A stretch of 64,000 bases of DNA from HGM04593 sp045591315 (GCA_045591315.1 JAZNSN010000058.1:52933-116932), one strand, 5' to 3'; shown: positions 53,361 through 62,104, numbered from the stretch's first letter. Made by a program: numbers and translations. Notes: generated by a model not told the origin, from the letters alone.

Positions 53361-53424
53361 ACCCGGATTCGAACCAGGACAAACAGAACCAAAACCTGTT
53401 GTGCTACCATTACACCATAGGACA
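53354..53424 (-). tRNA. tRNA-Gln (anticodon TTG)
   Basis: A 71-nt tRNA. Acceptor TGTCCTA pairs with TAGGACA. The anticodon stem ACAGG/TCTGT (one G-U) encloses TTTTGGT, giving TTG. The T-loop is TTCGAAT. The discriminator is A and CCA is not encoded. A -7 box lies 31 bp upstream. Confidence 0.94.
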
Positions 53425-53454
53425 ATCCTTTGTGCTCTCTTTTGAAGAGCGGTG

Positions 53455-53462
53455 CAAAGGTA
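53455..53462 (-). promoter_or_regulatory. -7 box for tRNA-Gln
   Basis: TACCTTTG on the minus strand matches TAnnTTTG and predicts a start about 24 nt before the mature tRNA. Confidence 0.55.
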
Positions 53463-53560
53463 TGATATTTCATTTGAAATTACAAATATTTCATTCTGTT
53501 TTTGGGCTTTAGAGGGGCATGTCGGCTTGTGCTTGCTTTAAAGCCTGTGATGCCGGGCCC

Positions 53561-54664
53561 TTATGCCTTGAAGCCGTTGACAGCATCAATGACTGCCGTT
53601 GTTTCGCTGTCTGTCATTGCCGGGTTGCACGGTAGGCTGAGCTCTTTCATGTGTATCCTTTCCGTTATAGGCAGGTTCATGCCGGCGAAGGCTCTCATAG
53701 CCGCTTGCTTGTGGGGCGGGATGGGGTAGTGCACCAAAGTCTCAATGCCCTTGTCGCTAAGGTGCTGCTGCAGCTTCTCCCTCTCCGGGGTGAGAACTGC
53801 GAAGATGTGGAACACATGTCTGCTGTAGTCATTTACTGACGGCAAGGCTATGTTCGGGTTGTTTATCTCTTCGATGTACCTGCGTGCTATTGAACGGCGT
53901 TTCCCGTTCTCTTCGTCAAGGTATCGCAGCTTAACGCCCAGCACGGCTGCCTGAAGCTCGTCGAGGCGGCTGTTCATGCCTTTGTACAGGTTCACATATT
54001 TCTTGTGCGAACCGTAGTTGCCGATGGCTCTTGCAATCTCTGCCAGCACTTCGTCATTTGTCGTTATGGCTCCTCCATCGCCCAATGCGCCGAGGTTCTT
54101 TCCTGGGTAGAAACTGAATCCTGCAGCATCGCCGAGGTTTCCTGCACGCTTCTCCTTATACCATGCTCCATGGGCCTGGGCTGCATCCTCAATCACTTTC
54201 AGGGAGTGCCTTGCGGCAATGGTGTTAATGGCATCCATGTTGGCTGTCTGGCCGTACAGGTGCACGGGCATTATGGCGCGGGTGCGTTCTGTCATCAGGC
54301 TTTCGATGCGGCTGCTGTCGATATTGAAGGTTGCAGGGTCGGGCTCGCACAGCACGGGCTTCAGCCCGGCTTGTGCTATCGCCATTATAGTTGCTATGTA
54401 GGTGTTGGCAGGAACAATCACTTCGTCGTTCTCCTGCATTATTCCCATTTCACGGTATGCAAGCAGTATGATGGTCAGCGCATCAAGCCCGTTGCCGGTT
54501 CCGATGCAGAACTTGCTTCCGCAGAAACGGGCAAACGACTCCTCGAATCTGCGGCCCTCCTCTCCACGTATGTACCATCCGCTTGAAGCGGAGCGTATGA
54601 GTGCTTCCTGGAGCTCTTTCTCATGTACGCCGTTTATATTCTTTAGGTCGCAGTACTTTATCAT
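53561..54664 (-). CDS. DegT/DnrJ/EryC1-family sugar aminotransferase, FdtB-like
   Basis: The 367-residue PLP enzyme has GTGNGLDALTIIL, PANTYIATIMAIAQAGLKPV and VIEDAAQAHGA, with the PLP lysine in FYPGKNLGALGDGGA. It transfers an amino group to a nucleotide keto-sugar. It overlaps the acyltransferase gene by 4 bp and ends a three-gene cassette with an FdtA-like ketoisomerase. A dTDP-3-amino-3,6-dideoxyhexose product is therefore inferred. Confidence 0.88.
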   Translation of the reverse strand: MIKYCDLKNINGVHEKELQEALIRSASSGWYIRGEEGRRFEESFARFCGSKFCIGTGNGLDALTIILLAYREMGIMQENDEVIVPANTYIATIMAIAQAGLKPVLCEPDPATFNIDSSRIESLMTERTRAIMPVHLYGQTANMDAINTIAARHSLKVIEDAAQAHGAWYKEKRAGNLGDAAGFSFYPGKNLGALGDGGAITTNDEVLAEIARAIGNYGSHKKYVNLYKGMNSRLDELQAAVLGVKLRYLDEENGKRRSIARRYIEEINNPNIALPSVNDYSRHVFHIFAVLTPEREKLQQHLSDKGIETLVHYPIPPHKQAAMRAFAGMNLPITERIHMKELSLPCNPAMTDSETTAVIDAVNGFKA

Positions 54665-55629
54665 TCTTCTGTTGTTTTCAGGTCAATAAGATATGTGTTG
54701 TATGTTACGGTGCGTCCGCCTAACCGCTCCTTGTAGGCTATCAGTCCGCAGTTGAGGTAGTGTCCGCCTTCCTCTACCGACACGCCGAAGTCGAAATACT
54801 CCTTGTCGCAGAACAATTCCCCTATAAGGTATCCATAGAGGTAATCGAGCGCGCTTGTGCGTCGTCCCTCTTCGGTCGTTCCGCTGTATTGCATGTGTAC
54901 GCAGCAGCCGGTTACATACAGTAGGGTTCCTCCAAGAATATCGCCGTTCTCGTCGCGCACGGTGAAGAGCTTTATCTTTTCGGGAAAGAGCGCGTGCAGT
55001 CTTTCTATCTCTTCAAGGCTATGTACCGGCGATACCCCGTACTTGCTTTTGAGGCGGCTGCCGAGTATCTTCCAGAACGGGGCATAGTTCTCCTCCTCTG
55101 TTATGCGCATGCGGCCGGTTACGGCAGCTGTCAGTTTGCGTCTTCCTCTTATTGGCAGGGGGGCTTTCAGCTTTATTGCCGATGATGCCTTGCACTCTAC
55201 GAGCTTTGCATTGTTGCGGAATAGTGCATACAGTTCCTCTTCGCAAGGGTAGCGGTGGTATATGTACGGAACAGGCCTGTATATGATGCTTCTGGCATCT
55301 GTCTTTTCAAGCAGATACCTGCGCAGGGCCTCGAAAATCAGGAGTACCGTTTCGGTTGTGGTGCTGTCGGGGAGCAGAAGCCCGCCGTATGTGAGTCCGT
55401 TGTGCGAGCAGAAGGTTCCATTCTTTATGTGCGCCGGCATGATGGCTATGAGCTCGTCTTCGCACATGAACATCAGCGAGTGGTCGTCGAAGCGGTCGGC
55501 ATGGTACTCCATGTACCTGCGGTCGTGCAGGAACGTGCCGTTGCGGCATATCTCCACAAAACGGTTCCATGTCTCAGCATGTTCGCTTGTGTATCTTCTG
55601 ACGGTTACTGTATGTTCTGCTCCAGCCAT
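54661..55629 (-). CDS. GNAT/FemAB-like acyltransferase of the sugar cassette
   Basis: The 322-residue protein has two halves of GNAT-like fold. Typical segments are WNRFVEICRNGTFLHDRRYM near the start and RDENGDILGGTLLYV in the C-terminal half, resembling FemAB/peptidoglycan-bridge-type proteins. It overlaps genes on both sides (1 bp and 4 bp), so it is cotranslated with the ketoisomerase and aminotransferase. It may acylate the amino sugar in place of the usual FdtC. Confidence 0.75.
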   Translation of the reverse strand: MAGAEHTVTVRRYTSEHAETWNRFVEICRNGTFLHDRRYMEYHADRFDDHSLMFMCEDELIAIMPAHIKNGTFCSHNGLTYGGLLLPDSTTTETVLLIFEALRRYLLEKTDARSIIYRPVPYIYHRYPCEEELYALFRNNAKLVECKASSAIKLKAPLPIRGRRKLTAAVTGRMRITEEENYAPFWKILGSRLKSKYGVSPVHSLEEIERLHALFPEKIKLFTVRDENGDILGGTLLYVTGCCVHMQYSGTTEEGRRTSALDYLYGYLIGELFCDKEYFDFGVSVEEGGHYLNCGLIAYKERLGGRTVTYNTYLIDLKTTEE

Positions 55630-56015
55630 TACTTGCCTATGCTTTTCAGAAATTCTTCGTATGTGTTGATGTATGCCGTTTCGTCATACGAGTGCGATGC
55701 AAGCACCAGCAGCACGGCGTCGGGCGAGAAGTTCCTTATCTCGTCCCAAGTGTCGGGCGGTATAAGCAATCCTTTCTCCTTTGAGTCCAAATGATATGTG
55801 TGCCGGCCCTCTTTGTCTTCGAGAGTTATCTCTACGCTTCCGCTTACTGCAATTACGTATTCCGATGAGACTCTGTTCGAGTGCATTCCACGCTCTTCAC
55901 CTTCAGGAACACTATGAATCCAATAGACGCGCTGTATGTCAAACGGCACTTCTATGCCCTGCTCAACGATAGTAAGGCATCCTCTCTTGTCGGTATATGT
56001 TCTTAGCTTGTCCAT
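55629..56015 (-). CDS. Cupin sugar 3,4-ketoisomerase, FdtA/QdtA/WxcM-like
   Basis: The 128-residue cupin starts MDKLRTYTDKRGCLTIVEQ. Its core is RGMHSNRVSSEYVIAVSGS, where characterised FdtA/QdtA enzymes have RGxHAHK, so the second active-site His is replaced by Asn. The -7 box at 56049-56056 supports the 56015 start over 56051. It is first in the cassette and would isomerise dTDP-4-keto-6-deoxyglucose before amination. Activity with the altered site is uncertain. Confidence 0.82.
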   Translation of the reverse strand: MDKLRTYTDKRGCLTIVEQGIEVPFDIQRVYWIHSVPEGEERGMHSNRVSSEYVIAVSGSVEITLEDKEGRHTYHLDSKEKGLLIPPDTWDEIRNFSPDAVLLVLASHSYDETAYINTYEEFLKSIGK

Positions 56016-56048
56016 TTGTGATATGGTCTCTGTGTGTAGCGTTTTGCA

Positions 56049-56056
56049 CAAATTTA
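56049..56056 (-). promoter_or_regulatory. -7 box for the sugar cassette
   Basis: TAAATTTG on the minus strand lies 34 bp upstream of the 56015 start and overlaps the alternative start at 56051. Confidence 0.5.
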
Positions 56057-56112
56057 AGGAAAAATGTCTGTTATATGCAATGTTTGCGCTAATAACTCAT
56101 CCTTTATTGCTG

Positions 56113-56751
56113 TTAACGTATCCGGTCGGGCCGAAATTGTGTGAAAACAGCGGCATTTTCCTCTATCGTTCCTGCAAGTTCCTCTATAGTGGTTCCTCTT
56201 GCTGCAGCAATGGCTCTGTATATCTCCCTTACGGGCTTGCTGCTCTCGTCGCTTTCTATCAGTATCATCTCCTGCGGTACGGCTTTTATGCTCTCTGCAT
56301 TGAACAGCTCGCCGAACGACAGGTAAATCCCGGCCTTTGCAAGCTGCATGGCAAGCTGCGGTTTCCCTCTGAACCCGTGTATTGCCCATGCCTGGCTGGG
56401 AGAAATCTCCTTGTGCAGTGCAAGCACTCTGTCATGCGCCTTCACGCAATGTATGATAAGCGGCTTATGCAGTTTCTCTGAAAGTTCTATATGTGCCCTG
56501 AACACCTCTTCCTGAACCCCGAACGGAACTTCTGTCCTTGCCTTGTCGAGTCCGCACTCTCCGATGGCTACGACGTTGCTTTCCTCTGCTTTCTCTGCAA
56601 CGGCAATGAACTTCTCTTCCCAATCGTCGCCGATGTCCCAGGGGTGCAGTCCCATTGATATCGGTCTGTCTTCAAGGTAACTGGTGCCGCTGTTGTATAT
56701 GGCGATTCCTTCCTGCTCCTTATTGTGGGTATGTATGTCAATCAGTTTCAT
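56113..56751 (-). CDS. TatD-family hydrolase
   Basis: The 212-residue TIM-barrel protein begins IDIHTHN (metal ligands) and shows MGLHPWDIG, AIGECGLDKARTEVPFG, PLIIHCVKAHD and IHGFRGKPQLAMQL. TatD proteins are metal-dependent DNases or hydrolases. It is somewhat shorter than E. coli TatD (about 260). It lies 3 bp after yidD on the same strand. Confidence 0.88.
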   Translation of the reverse strand: MKLIDIHTHNKEQEGIAIYNSGTSYLEDRPISMGLHPWDIGDDWEEKFIAVAEKAEESNVVAIGECGLDKARTEVPFGVQEEVFRAHIELSEKLHKPLIIHCVKAHDRVLALHKEISPSQAWAIHGFRGKPQLAMQLAKAGIYLSFGELFNAESIKAVPQEMILIESDESSKPVREIYRAIAAARGTTIEELAGTIEENAAVFTQFRPDRIR

Positions 56752-56754
56752 TGC

Positions 56755-56976
56755 TTATGGTACAGGGTCGTAACCGGAACCTCCCCAGGGGTGGCAGCGC
56801 AGGATGCGTCTTACGGCCAGATAAAGCCCTTTGAACGGGCCATGCTTGCGGAGTGCTTCTATGGCATATTGCGAACATGTCGGAGTGAACCTGCACGAGG
56901 GAGGAGTCATGGGTGAAATGACTTTCTGGTAGAATCTTATCGGGAGTATGAGTATGTCTGTAATGAGCCTTTTCAT
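56755..56976 (-). CDS. yidD: Membrane protein insertion efficiency factor YidD
   Basis: The 73-residue protein has an amphipathic N-terminus and the family core FYQKVISPMTPPSCRFTPTC, SQYAIEALRKHG and HPWGGSGYDPVP. It overlaps rnpA by 1 nt, as in many bacteria. It assists YidC-dependent insertion. Confidence 0.95.
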   Translation of the reverse strand: MKRLITDILILPIRFYQKVISPMTPPSCRFTPTCSQYAIEALRKHGPFKGLYLAVRRILRCHPWGGSGYDPVP

Positions 56977-57365
56977 CAGAGGCCGGCTTTTGATGTTATT
57001 CCGTCAAGCAGCTTTTCCATCTTCCTTTTAATGAAAGCGGTGCTGTTGTGCTTGGTGTCTATGTACAATATTGCAACAGCCATCTTCTTGCCTTTGTTCT
57101 CAAGAGCCTCTACGAACGGGTGCTTGCTGGTGCGGTATGCCTCGCGTATGCGCCTTTTTACCAGATTGCGGTCAACTGCATGGCGGAATCTCTTCTTTGC
57201 GACGCTTATGAGTATGGCAGCCGCAGGTTCCTGCTTTTCGCTTTCCTGTTCGAGGAATACAGCACGCAGAGGGAACGCTGTGACCGATGTTCCGTTGGCA
57301 TAGAGCTGTTCTATGATGCTCTTGCTTTTAAGGTGCTCCTTGAGAGGAAAGGTGTTTTTCTTCAT
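56976..57365 (-). CDS. rnpA: Ribonuclease P protein component
   Basis: The 129-residue basic protein binds RNase P RNA for tRNA 5' processing. It has ILISVAKKRFRHAVDRNLVK and RRIREAYR, the family RNA-binding core. It sits between hemD and yidD and overlaps yidD by 1 nt. No rpmH is next to it, unlike the common bacterial order. Confidence 0.94.
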   Translation of the reverse strand: MKKNTFPLKEHLKSKSIIEQLYANGTSVTAFPLRAVFLEQESEKQEPAAAILISVAKKRFRHAVDRNLVKRRIREAYRTSKHPFVEALENKGKKMAVAILYIDTKHNSTAFIKRKMEKLLDGITSKAGL

Positions 57366-57381
57366 GTCCGGGTAAAAGAAG

Positions 57382-57423
57382 AGGATGACTGGAAGTTGGA
57401 ATTCCGCCTTCTCCAGTCATCCT
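57382..57423 (-). terminator. Hairpin between hemD and rnpA
   Basis: A perfect 12-bp stem (57382-57393 and 57412-57423) with an 18-nt loop containing GGAATTCC. It has only a modest T-rich tail and could be a terminator or processing site. Confidence 0.55.
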
Positions 57424-57435
57424 TATATTGTTTTT

Positions 57436-58179
57436 TTATTTGTTGTTCGCAGCGAGGAACAGGTCAAGAGCCGCTGGCATGTTTGTCGCTTCTGCATGCG
57501 GGGCTTCAAGGTCAAGGCGCAGATTGTTCTCCTTTATGCACTTTGCAGTTACGTTGCCGAAGCATGCAATAAGCTGTTCGCCCTGTGTGTAGTCGGGAGC
57601 GTTCTTCTTTAGAGAATCGATACCGTGTGGGCTGAAGAAGATGAGCATGTCGTACGACTTGATGTACTCAGGAGCAATTTCAGTGCTGACTGTGCGGTAC
57701 ATCTCGGCCTGGGAATGTACTATGCCGTGTTTGTCAAGCAATGAATTTATCTCGGCATTGTGGACATTTGACGTAGGTACGAAATATTTCTCGGTCTTGT
57801 GCTTTGCGAACAGAGGGTCAAGGTCCTGTATGTGACCGTTGCCGAAGAATACCTTGCGTTTGCGGTACTGTACATACTTCTGTATATAAAGAGAGATTGT
57901 CTCCGACAGGCAGAAATACTTCATGTCGTCGGGTATGTTCACTCTCAACTCCTTGCAGAGCGTAAAGAAGTGGTCTATAGCATGACGTGAAAGGAACACT
58001 ATTGCAGTGTGGTCCAGTATGGAAACCTTCTGCTGCCTGAACTCTTTAGCTGTTACTCCTTCAACCCTAATAAAGGAACAGAAGTCTATCTGCACCTTAT
58101 GCTTCTCCGCGATATCGAAATATGGAGATTTCCCTGTTGCTGGTTTAGGCTGTGAAACCAAAATCTTGCTTACCTTCAA
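57436..58179 (-). CDS. hemD: Uroporphyrinogen-III synthase
   Basis: The 247-residue HemD-type protein catalyses ring D inversion to make uroporphyrinogen III. It has the two-lobed pattern ILVSQPKPATGKSPYF, FSPHGIDSLKKNAP and IACFGNVTAKCIKENNLRL. The family is poorly conserved, so recognition rests on these and on the Bacteroidota hemD-rnpA-yidD neighbourhood. DUF4271 lies 4 bp upstream. Confidence 0.85.
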   Translation of the reverse strand: MKVSKILVSQPKPATGKSPYFDIAEKHKVQIDFCSFIRVEGVTAKEFRQQKVSILDHTAIVFLSRHAIDHFFTLCKELRVNIPDDMKYFCLSETISLYIQKYVQYRKRKVFFGNGHIQDLDPLFAKHKTEKYFVPTSNVHNAEINSLLDKHGIVHSQAEMYRTVSTEIAPEYIKSYDMLIFFSPHGIDSLKKNAPDYTQGEQLIACFGNVTAKCIKENNLRLDLEAPHAEATNMPAALDLFLAANNK

Positions 58180-58183
58180 TGTC

Positions 58184-58876
58184 CTAAATTTTTATCGTTA
58201 TAAATTCATTCAATTGCAGTACCGATTTCCACACCATTGCGATGGGCAGAAATTCAAGTGCGCAAAGATACAAAAAAATATCCAAATAGTTCCTTCTTTT
58301 TGTAAAAATGATGTTAATTAAGCCTTGTGATATCGTGTACAGGTATGAAATCAGGACAATTGTTAAATAAATTTCTACATAAATGAAAGATAATCCTGGA
58401 ATGAACAGAATGGCTATTACTGCAGGGGAAAGAGCGAACCCTGTAAGTTTTATTGTAAAGAAATATAGATTGTCCCATTCCTGTGCAACAGCCTTTGTGA
58501 ACATTATGTTGTTCACGATTGCGTAGCCGGCTTTCTTCAATAGGATAACTGCTGAATAGAGTGCAGCGAATATGCCAAGTGAAGGCAAGGCTTTGCCGTC
58601 TATCAAAAGTCTGCAGTGCTGGAGATATCCTATGGTTACAATTATAAGATAGAATACCGTCTGTGCATACAGCAATAGATTGCATATCCGTGTGATATGC
58701 GTCCTGTCGTTGAACGGTGTGGCTTTGCTTTCGTAGTAGAAAATGCATTTTATGCGTTCAAGGATACTTGCCCCGTTCATAAGGAATACATACGATACTC
58801 CTACAATGTTAAGGGCGAACAGCAACATTATGGTGTTGTCGTTAACCATGTTGTATGGTGCTGTGGTTCCGGTCAT
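58184..58876 (-). CDS. DUF4271 membrane protein
   Basis: The 230-residue protein has several hydrophobic helices (about 10-28, 55-75, 85-105, 120-145, 155-180) and begins MTGTTAPYNMVNDN. The family is restricted to Bacteroidota and sits next to hemD. The start at 58876 overlaps the LOG gene stop by 4 bp; the longer ATG at 58909 lies within LOG. The function is unknown. Confidence 0.82.
   Translation of the reverse strand: MTGTTAPYNMVNDNTIMLLFALNIVGVSYVFLMNGASILERIKCIFYYESKATPFNDRTHITRICNLLLYAQTVFYLIIVTIGYLQHCRLLIDGKALPSLGIFAALYSAVILLKKAGYAIVNNIMFTKAVAQEWDNLYFFTIKLTGFALSPAVIAILFIPGLSFIYVEIYLTIVLISYLYTISQGLINIIFTKRRNYLDIFLYLCALEFLPIAMVWKSVLQLNEFITIKI
58263..58270 (-). promoter_or_regulatory. 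-7 box inside DUF4271, possibly for hemD
   Basis: TATCTTTG on the minus strand lies within the last codons of DUF4271, about 84 bp before the hemD start. It could give hemD its own transcript. Confidence 0.35.
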
Positions 58877-59478
58877 AGTGCTGCGTATTTTCTTATGGAA
58901 CTGTCCCAACGAGGAGTGTTCCTGATTATCTCAAGAGCTTCGGCCGGCGTTTCGGCAACACTCCATATCTTGCCGTGTATCTCACCCATGAAGTGCTCTT
59001 CAATTGCCTGTTCGAGCTGTGCTATGAAGTGGTTGTAGTATCCGTTGACATTGAGGATTACTATCGGGTTGAAGTATAGCCCAAGCTGTTTCCATGTTAT
59101 GATTTCGCTTAGTTCTTCTATTGTGCCGCATCCTCCGGGCAGTGCGATTACCGCATCGCTCAGGCTTGCCATTGTCTGCTTGCGTTCGTGCATGCTCCCG
59201 GTAATGCGCAGCTCGGTGAGCCCGGTGTGGTGCCAGCCTTGCTCTACCATGAACTGCGGTATCACGCCTATGGCTTTGCCGCCGTTGTCGAGTGCTCCGT
59301 CCTCTACCATGCGCATGAGCCCTATGCTGCCGGCACCGGTAACAGCTGTTATGCCCTCTTTGGCAAGCAATGCGCCAAGCTCGTATGCGGTCTCGCCATA
59401 TATGTCGGCAACCTTATTGCTTGATGCGCAATAGACGCAAACGCTCTTTATCTCAATTTGATGATTGTCTGTAGTCAT
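58873..59478 (-). CDS. LOG-family (TIGR00730) phosphoribohydrolase
   Basis: The 201-residue Rossmann protein has VCVYCASSNKVADIYGETAY, VTGAGSIGLM, and the active-site motif ALPGGCGTIEEL. LOG proteins cleave ribose phosphate from AMP or cytokinin nucleotides. It is the middle of a minus-strand run with the M48 protease upstream (3 bp) and DUF4271 overlapping downstream. Confidence 0.92.
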   Translation of the reverse strand: MTTDNHQIEIKSVCVYCASSNKVADIYGETAYELGALLAKEGITAVTGAGSIGLMRMVEDGALDNGGKAIGVIPQFMVEQGWHHTGLTELRITGSMHERKQTMASLSDAVIALPGGCGTIEELSEIITWKQLGLYFNPIVILNVNGYYNHFIAQLEQAIEEHFMGEIHGKIWSVAETPAEALEIIRNTPRWDSSIRKYAAL

Positions 59479-59481
59479 CTA

Positions 59482-60252
59482 TTATCTGTAGCCGTCTTTT
59501 TTGGCTCTTTTCTTTATTCTTGATATTCGTTTGTCAAAATCGGGGTGTGTAGAGAAGGCCTGTTGCAGAGGGTTGTATGATGTTCCTTCGCCTCCTGTCA
59601 GCCTCTTCATCTTTTCGAAGGCCGTACACATTGCTTTAGGATTCCTTCCATGCTTCTTTAGAAAATCGTAGGCGTAGTCGTCGGCCTGGTTTTCGTGTGT
59701 CCTTGAGTGCTTTGCCGATATTGCAGCGTTGGCAATGTTGCTGAGCATTGATCCGGAGAGAGCGCTCCATTTTCCGCTGAATGCGCCAATGGCATCCGAT
59801 GTGGCACTTCTGAGCAATTCGTCTTTCCATGCCTTTTTGGAGTGCTTCAGGGCGACATGCCCGATTTCGTGGCCGATAACGCCTAACAGCTCGTCATCGG
59901 TCATCTGGTCCATTAGTCCGGAAAAGACCCTTACGCTTCCGTCCGGGCATGCAAAGGCGTTCAGTTCGTTGGTCCTGTAAACCTTGAAGTTCAACCTGAT
60001 GCCGTTGGCGCTGGTCATTCCTTTTGTAATTCTTCGCAGACGTTGGGTGTATGCATCGTTTTCGCTGCATACATTGTTGCTGTTGTCCATGGCTGCAACA
60101 CTCTCTCTGACAACATCTGCAAGGTCTGCATCTGTTATCCTCAGTGCCTGGCTGGCCTTGATTGCTCCGCTTAAAAGTCTTGTCCAGTCGGTCTGCGCCT
60201 GCATAGCAATGGCTATGAAGGAGATTGTCAGGATTGTTATTGCTCTTTTCAT
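59482..60252 (-). CDS. M48-family metalloprotease
   Basis: The 256-residue exported protein has a signal peptide (1-19) and no lipobox. The zinc motif is GHEIGHVALKHSKK, and the third ligand region NQADDYAYDFLKKHG follows. It resembles Oma1/YggG/LoiP proteases of periplasmic quality control. 60253-60538 upstream holds no supported gene. Confidence 0.9.
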   Translation of the reverse strand: MKRAITILTISFIAIAMQAQTDWTRLLSGAIKASQALRITDADLADVVRESVAAMDNSNNVCSENDAYTQRLRRITKGMTSANGIRLNFKVYRTNELNAFACPDGSVRVFSGLMDQMTDDELLGVIGHEIGHVALKHSKKAWKDELLRSATSDAIGAFSGKWSALSGSMLSNIANAAISAKHSRTHENQADDYAYDFLKKHGRNPKAMCTAFEKMKRLTGGEGTSYNPLQQAFSTHPDFDKRISRIKKRAKKDGYR

Positions 60253-60538
60253 GTCTGTATAGTGTTAGGTGCTGTGTTTGTGCTGTGTTACCTGTAGTGT
60301 AAGGGCTGCAAGAGATTTCTTTGGCTGCTGTTCTCGGCTTTCCCATTTTTTTGTCAAGGCTGCGGCCAGCGATGGCTTCGGCTATGTGCCGGAACTGTAT
60401 GTTCTCGCTCATGTACAATTGTGGTCGTGTATGATGCAGTTGTTATGATAACATTTTGCATAAATTCTGCTTCGTGTCTTGCATTTTGATAAGTCACGGT
60501 ATAAGAGGCAGCTAAAAATTATTTTTTCTAGCCATATT

Positions 60539-61960
60539 TTATTCCGTGTAACTGCTGTTGTCCCAACAATGGGTGCACAAGTCACATTTCGGAAGTCCGA
60601 TGGCAGTCACCAGGTCTTCTATACGTTGAAACTTAAGTGATGTAAGCCGCAGCTGTTTGCGCATGATTTCAACTAAATCCTTGTGCTTTTGGTTGTCGGG
60701 GTCTGCATACTGCATACATATCTCGTCTGTTAGATTTTCTGTCCCCTCCATATCCCTTATAATTCTTCTGGTGTAAAGATCGTATGTGCTACGAGAGGTA
60801 GAGAAATTAAGAAATTTACAAGGAAATATAAGAGGAGGGCATGCAATACGCATATGTATTTCTTTGATGCCTGTTTCGTAGAGCTTTATTATATTATCTT
60901 TCAATTGCGTGCCTCTCACTATAGAATCGTCCATAAAGACAACTCTTTGCCCATTTGTCAGTTTCTCGTTAGGGAGCAATTTCATTCTTGCCACAAGATC
61001 TCTCATATTTTGGTTCTGTGGCATAAAGCTTCGTGGCCAGGTGGGAGTGTATTTTACAAAAGGTCTTTTATAGGGAACTCCTTTCTCATTGGCATAGCCT
61101 ATTGCATGCCCAATGCCTGAGTCTGGAATGCCTGCCGCATAGTCAATCTTCAGCTCCAGATCGCGCTTTGCCATTACAGCTCCGCTTTTGTAACGTGCAT
61201 CCTCTACGTTTATTCCCTCATACCAGGCTGATGGATAGCCGTAATATACCCAAAGGAAAGAACAAATTTGTTTCCTGTGCCCGGGAGGCGTGACTTCTTG
61301 TATGCCGTTGGCACTTATCTGCACTATTTCACCGGGTCCAAGGTCTCTTAGGTAAGAATATCCTAGATTTGTGTAACTGGAACTTTCACTTGCGCAAACA
61401 TATCCTTTCTCATTTTTGCCGATAGATATCGGTGTCCTTCCGAATTTATCACGTGCAGCGTAGATTTCATGATCTGTAAGGACTAGTATGGAGCATGATC
61501 CTTTAATACTGTTTAGAGCATATTCAATACCTTCTTTTAAAGTATCGCCAATGCTGATTAGCATTGCTATTAATTCCGTGGCATTAATATCTGAACAGGA
61601 AAGTTCTGCAAAATGCTTGCGCTGATTTAGCATTTTCTTTGTAAGTTCTTCAATGTTGTCAATGCGTGCTACGGATACGACTGAATATCTGCCTAAGTGG
61701 GACGTGACGGTTATTGGTTGTGACTCGTTGTCTGAGATTACTCCGATGCCCATTCGGGACCTTGCGAAATTTTGTAATTCGTCTTCGAATTTGTTTCTGA
61801 AGTATCCGTTCTCTAAAGAGTGGATGGAACGGATAAATTTTTCTCCATTGTAAAATGCCATACCGGCACGCTTTGTACCCAAATGAGAGTGGTAGTCAGT
61901 TCCATAGAATACATCGCCAACACACTCCTGAGTAGATACGCATCCAAAAAAACCAGACAT
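60539..61960 (-). CDS. PurF-like amidophosphoribosyltransferase lacking the N-terminal cysteine
   Basis: The 473-residue protein has a class II glutaminase-like half (about 1-240) and a phosphoribosyltransferase half with the PRPP motif VVFMDDSIVRGTQLKD. It begins MSGFFGC, so the position of the catalytic Cys1 in PurF (MCGI-type) is Ser/Gly. A C-terminal PKCDLCTHC cluster may bind metal. This is the second PurF homologue typical of Bacteroidota; it may need free ammonia or serve another role. A -7 box lies at 62000-62007. Confidence 0.85.
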   Translation of the reverse strand: MSGFFGCVSTQECVGDVFYGTDYHSHLGTKRAGMAFYNGEKFIRSIHSLENGYFRNKFEDELQNFARSRMGIGVISDNESQPITVTSHLGRYSVVSVARIDNIEELTKKMLNQRKHFAELSCSDINATELIAMLISIGDTLKEGIEYALNSIKGSCSILVLTDHEIYAARDKFGRTPISIGKNEKGYVCASESSSYTNLGYSYLRDLGPGEIVQISANGIQEVTPPGHRKQICSFLWVYYGYPSAWYEGINVEDARYKSGAVMAKRDLELKIDYAAGIPDSGIGHAIGYANEKGVPYKRPFVKYTPTWPRSFMPQNQNMRDLVARMKLLPNEKLTNGQRVVFMDDSIVRGTQLKDNIIKLYETGIKEIHMRIACPPLIFPCKFLNFSTSRSTYDLYTRRIIRDMEGTENLTDEICMQYADPDNQKHKDLVEIMRKQLRLTSLKFQRIEDLVTAIGLPKCDLCTHCWDNSSYTE

Positions 61961-61999
61961 GATTTATGTTGTTAATTATAGCTAGTAAAATCTTTTGTA

Positions 62000-62007
62000 C
62001 AAAAATA
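62000..62007 (-). promoter_or_regulatory. -7 box for the PurF-like gene
   Basis: TATTTTTG on the minus strand lies about 40 bp upstream of the start codon. Confidence 0.45.
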
Positions 62008-62104
62008 ACGAATTTATTGGCATTCGTATCTATAAAATCGCTTTTCTTTTCTTAACAAGTTTAGTTTTTTAAGTAATAATTTTTTAATGTAATAATATTT
62101 TATT

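Noticed and set aside
60253..60418. A minus-strand frame starting near 60418 (MYMSENIQFRHIAEAIAG) upstream of the M48 protease
   Set aside because: Most of its length overlaps the M48 gene in another frame, the rest is only ~55 codons, and no family or conserved pattern is visible.
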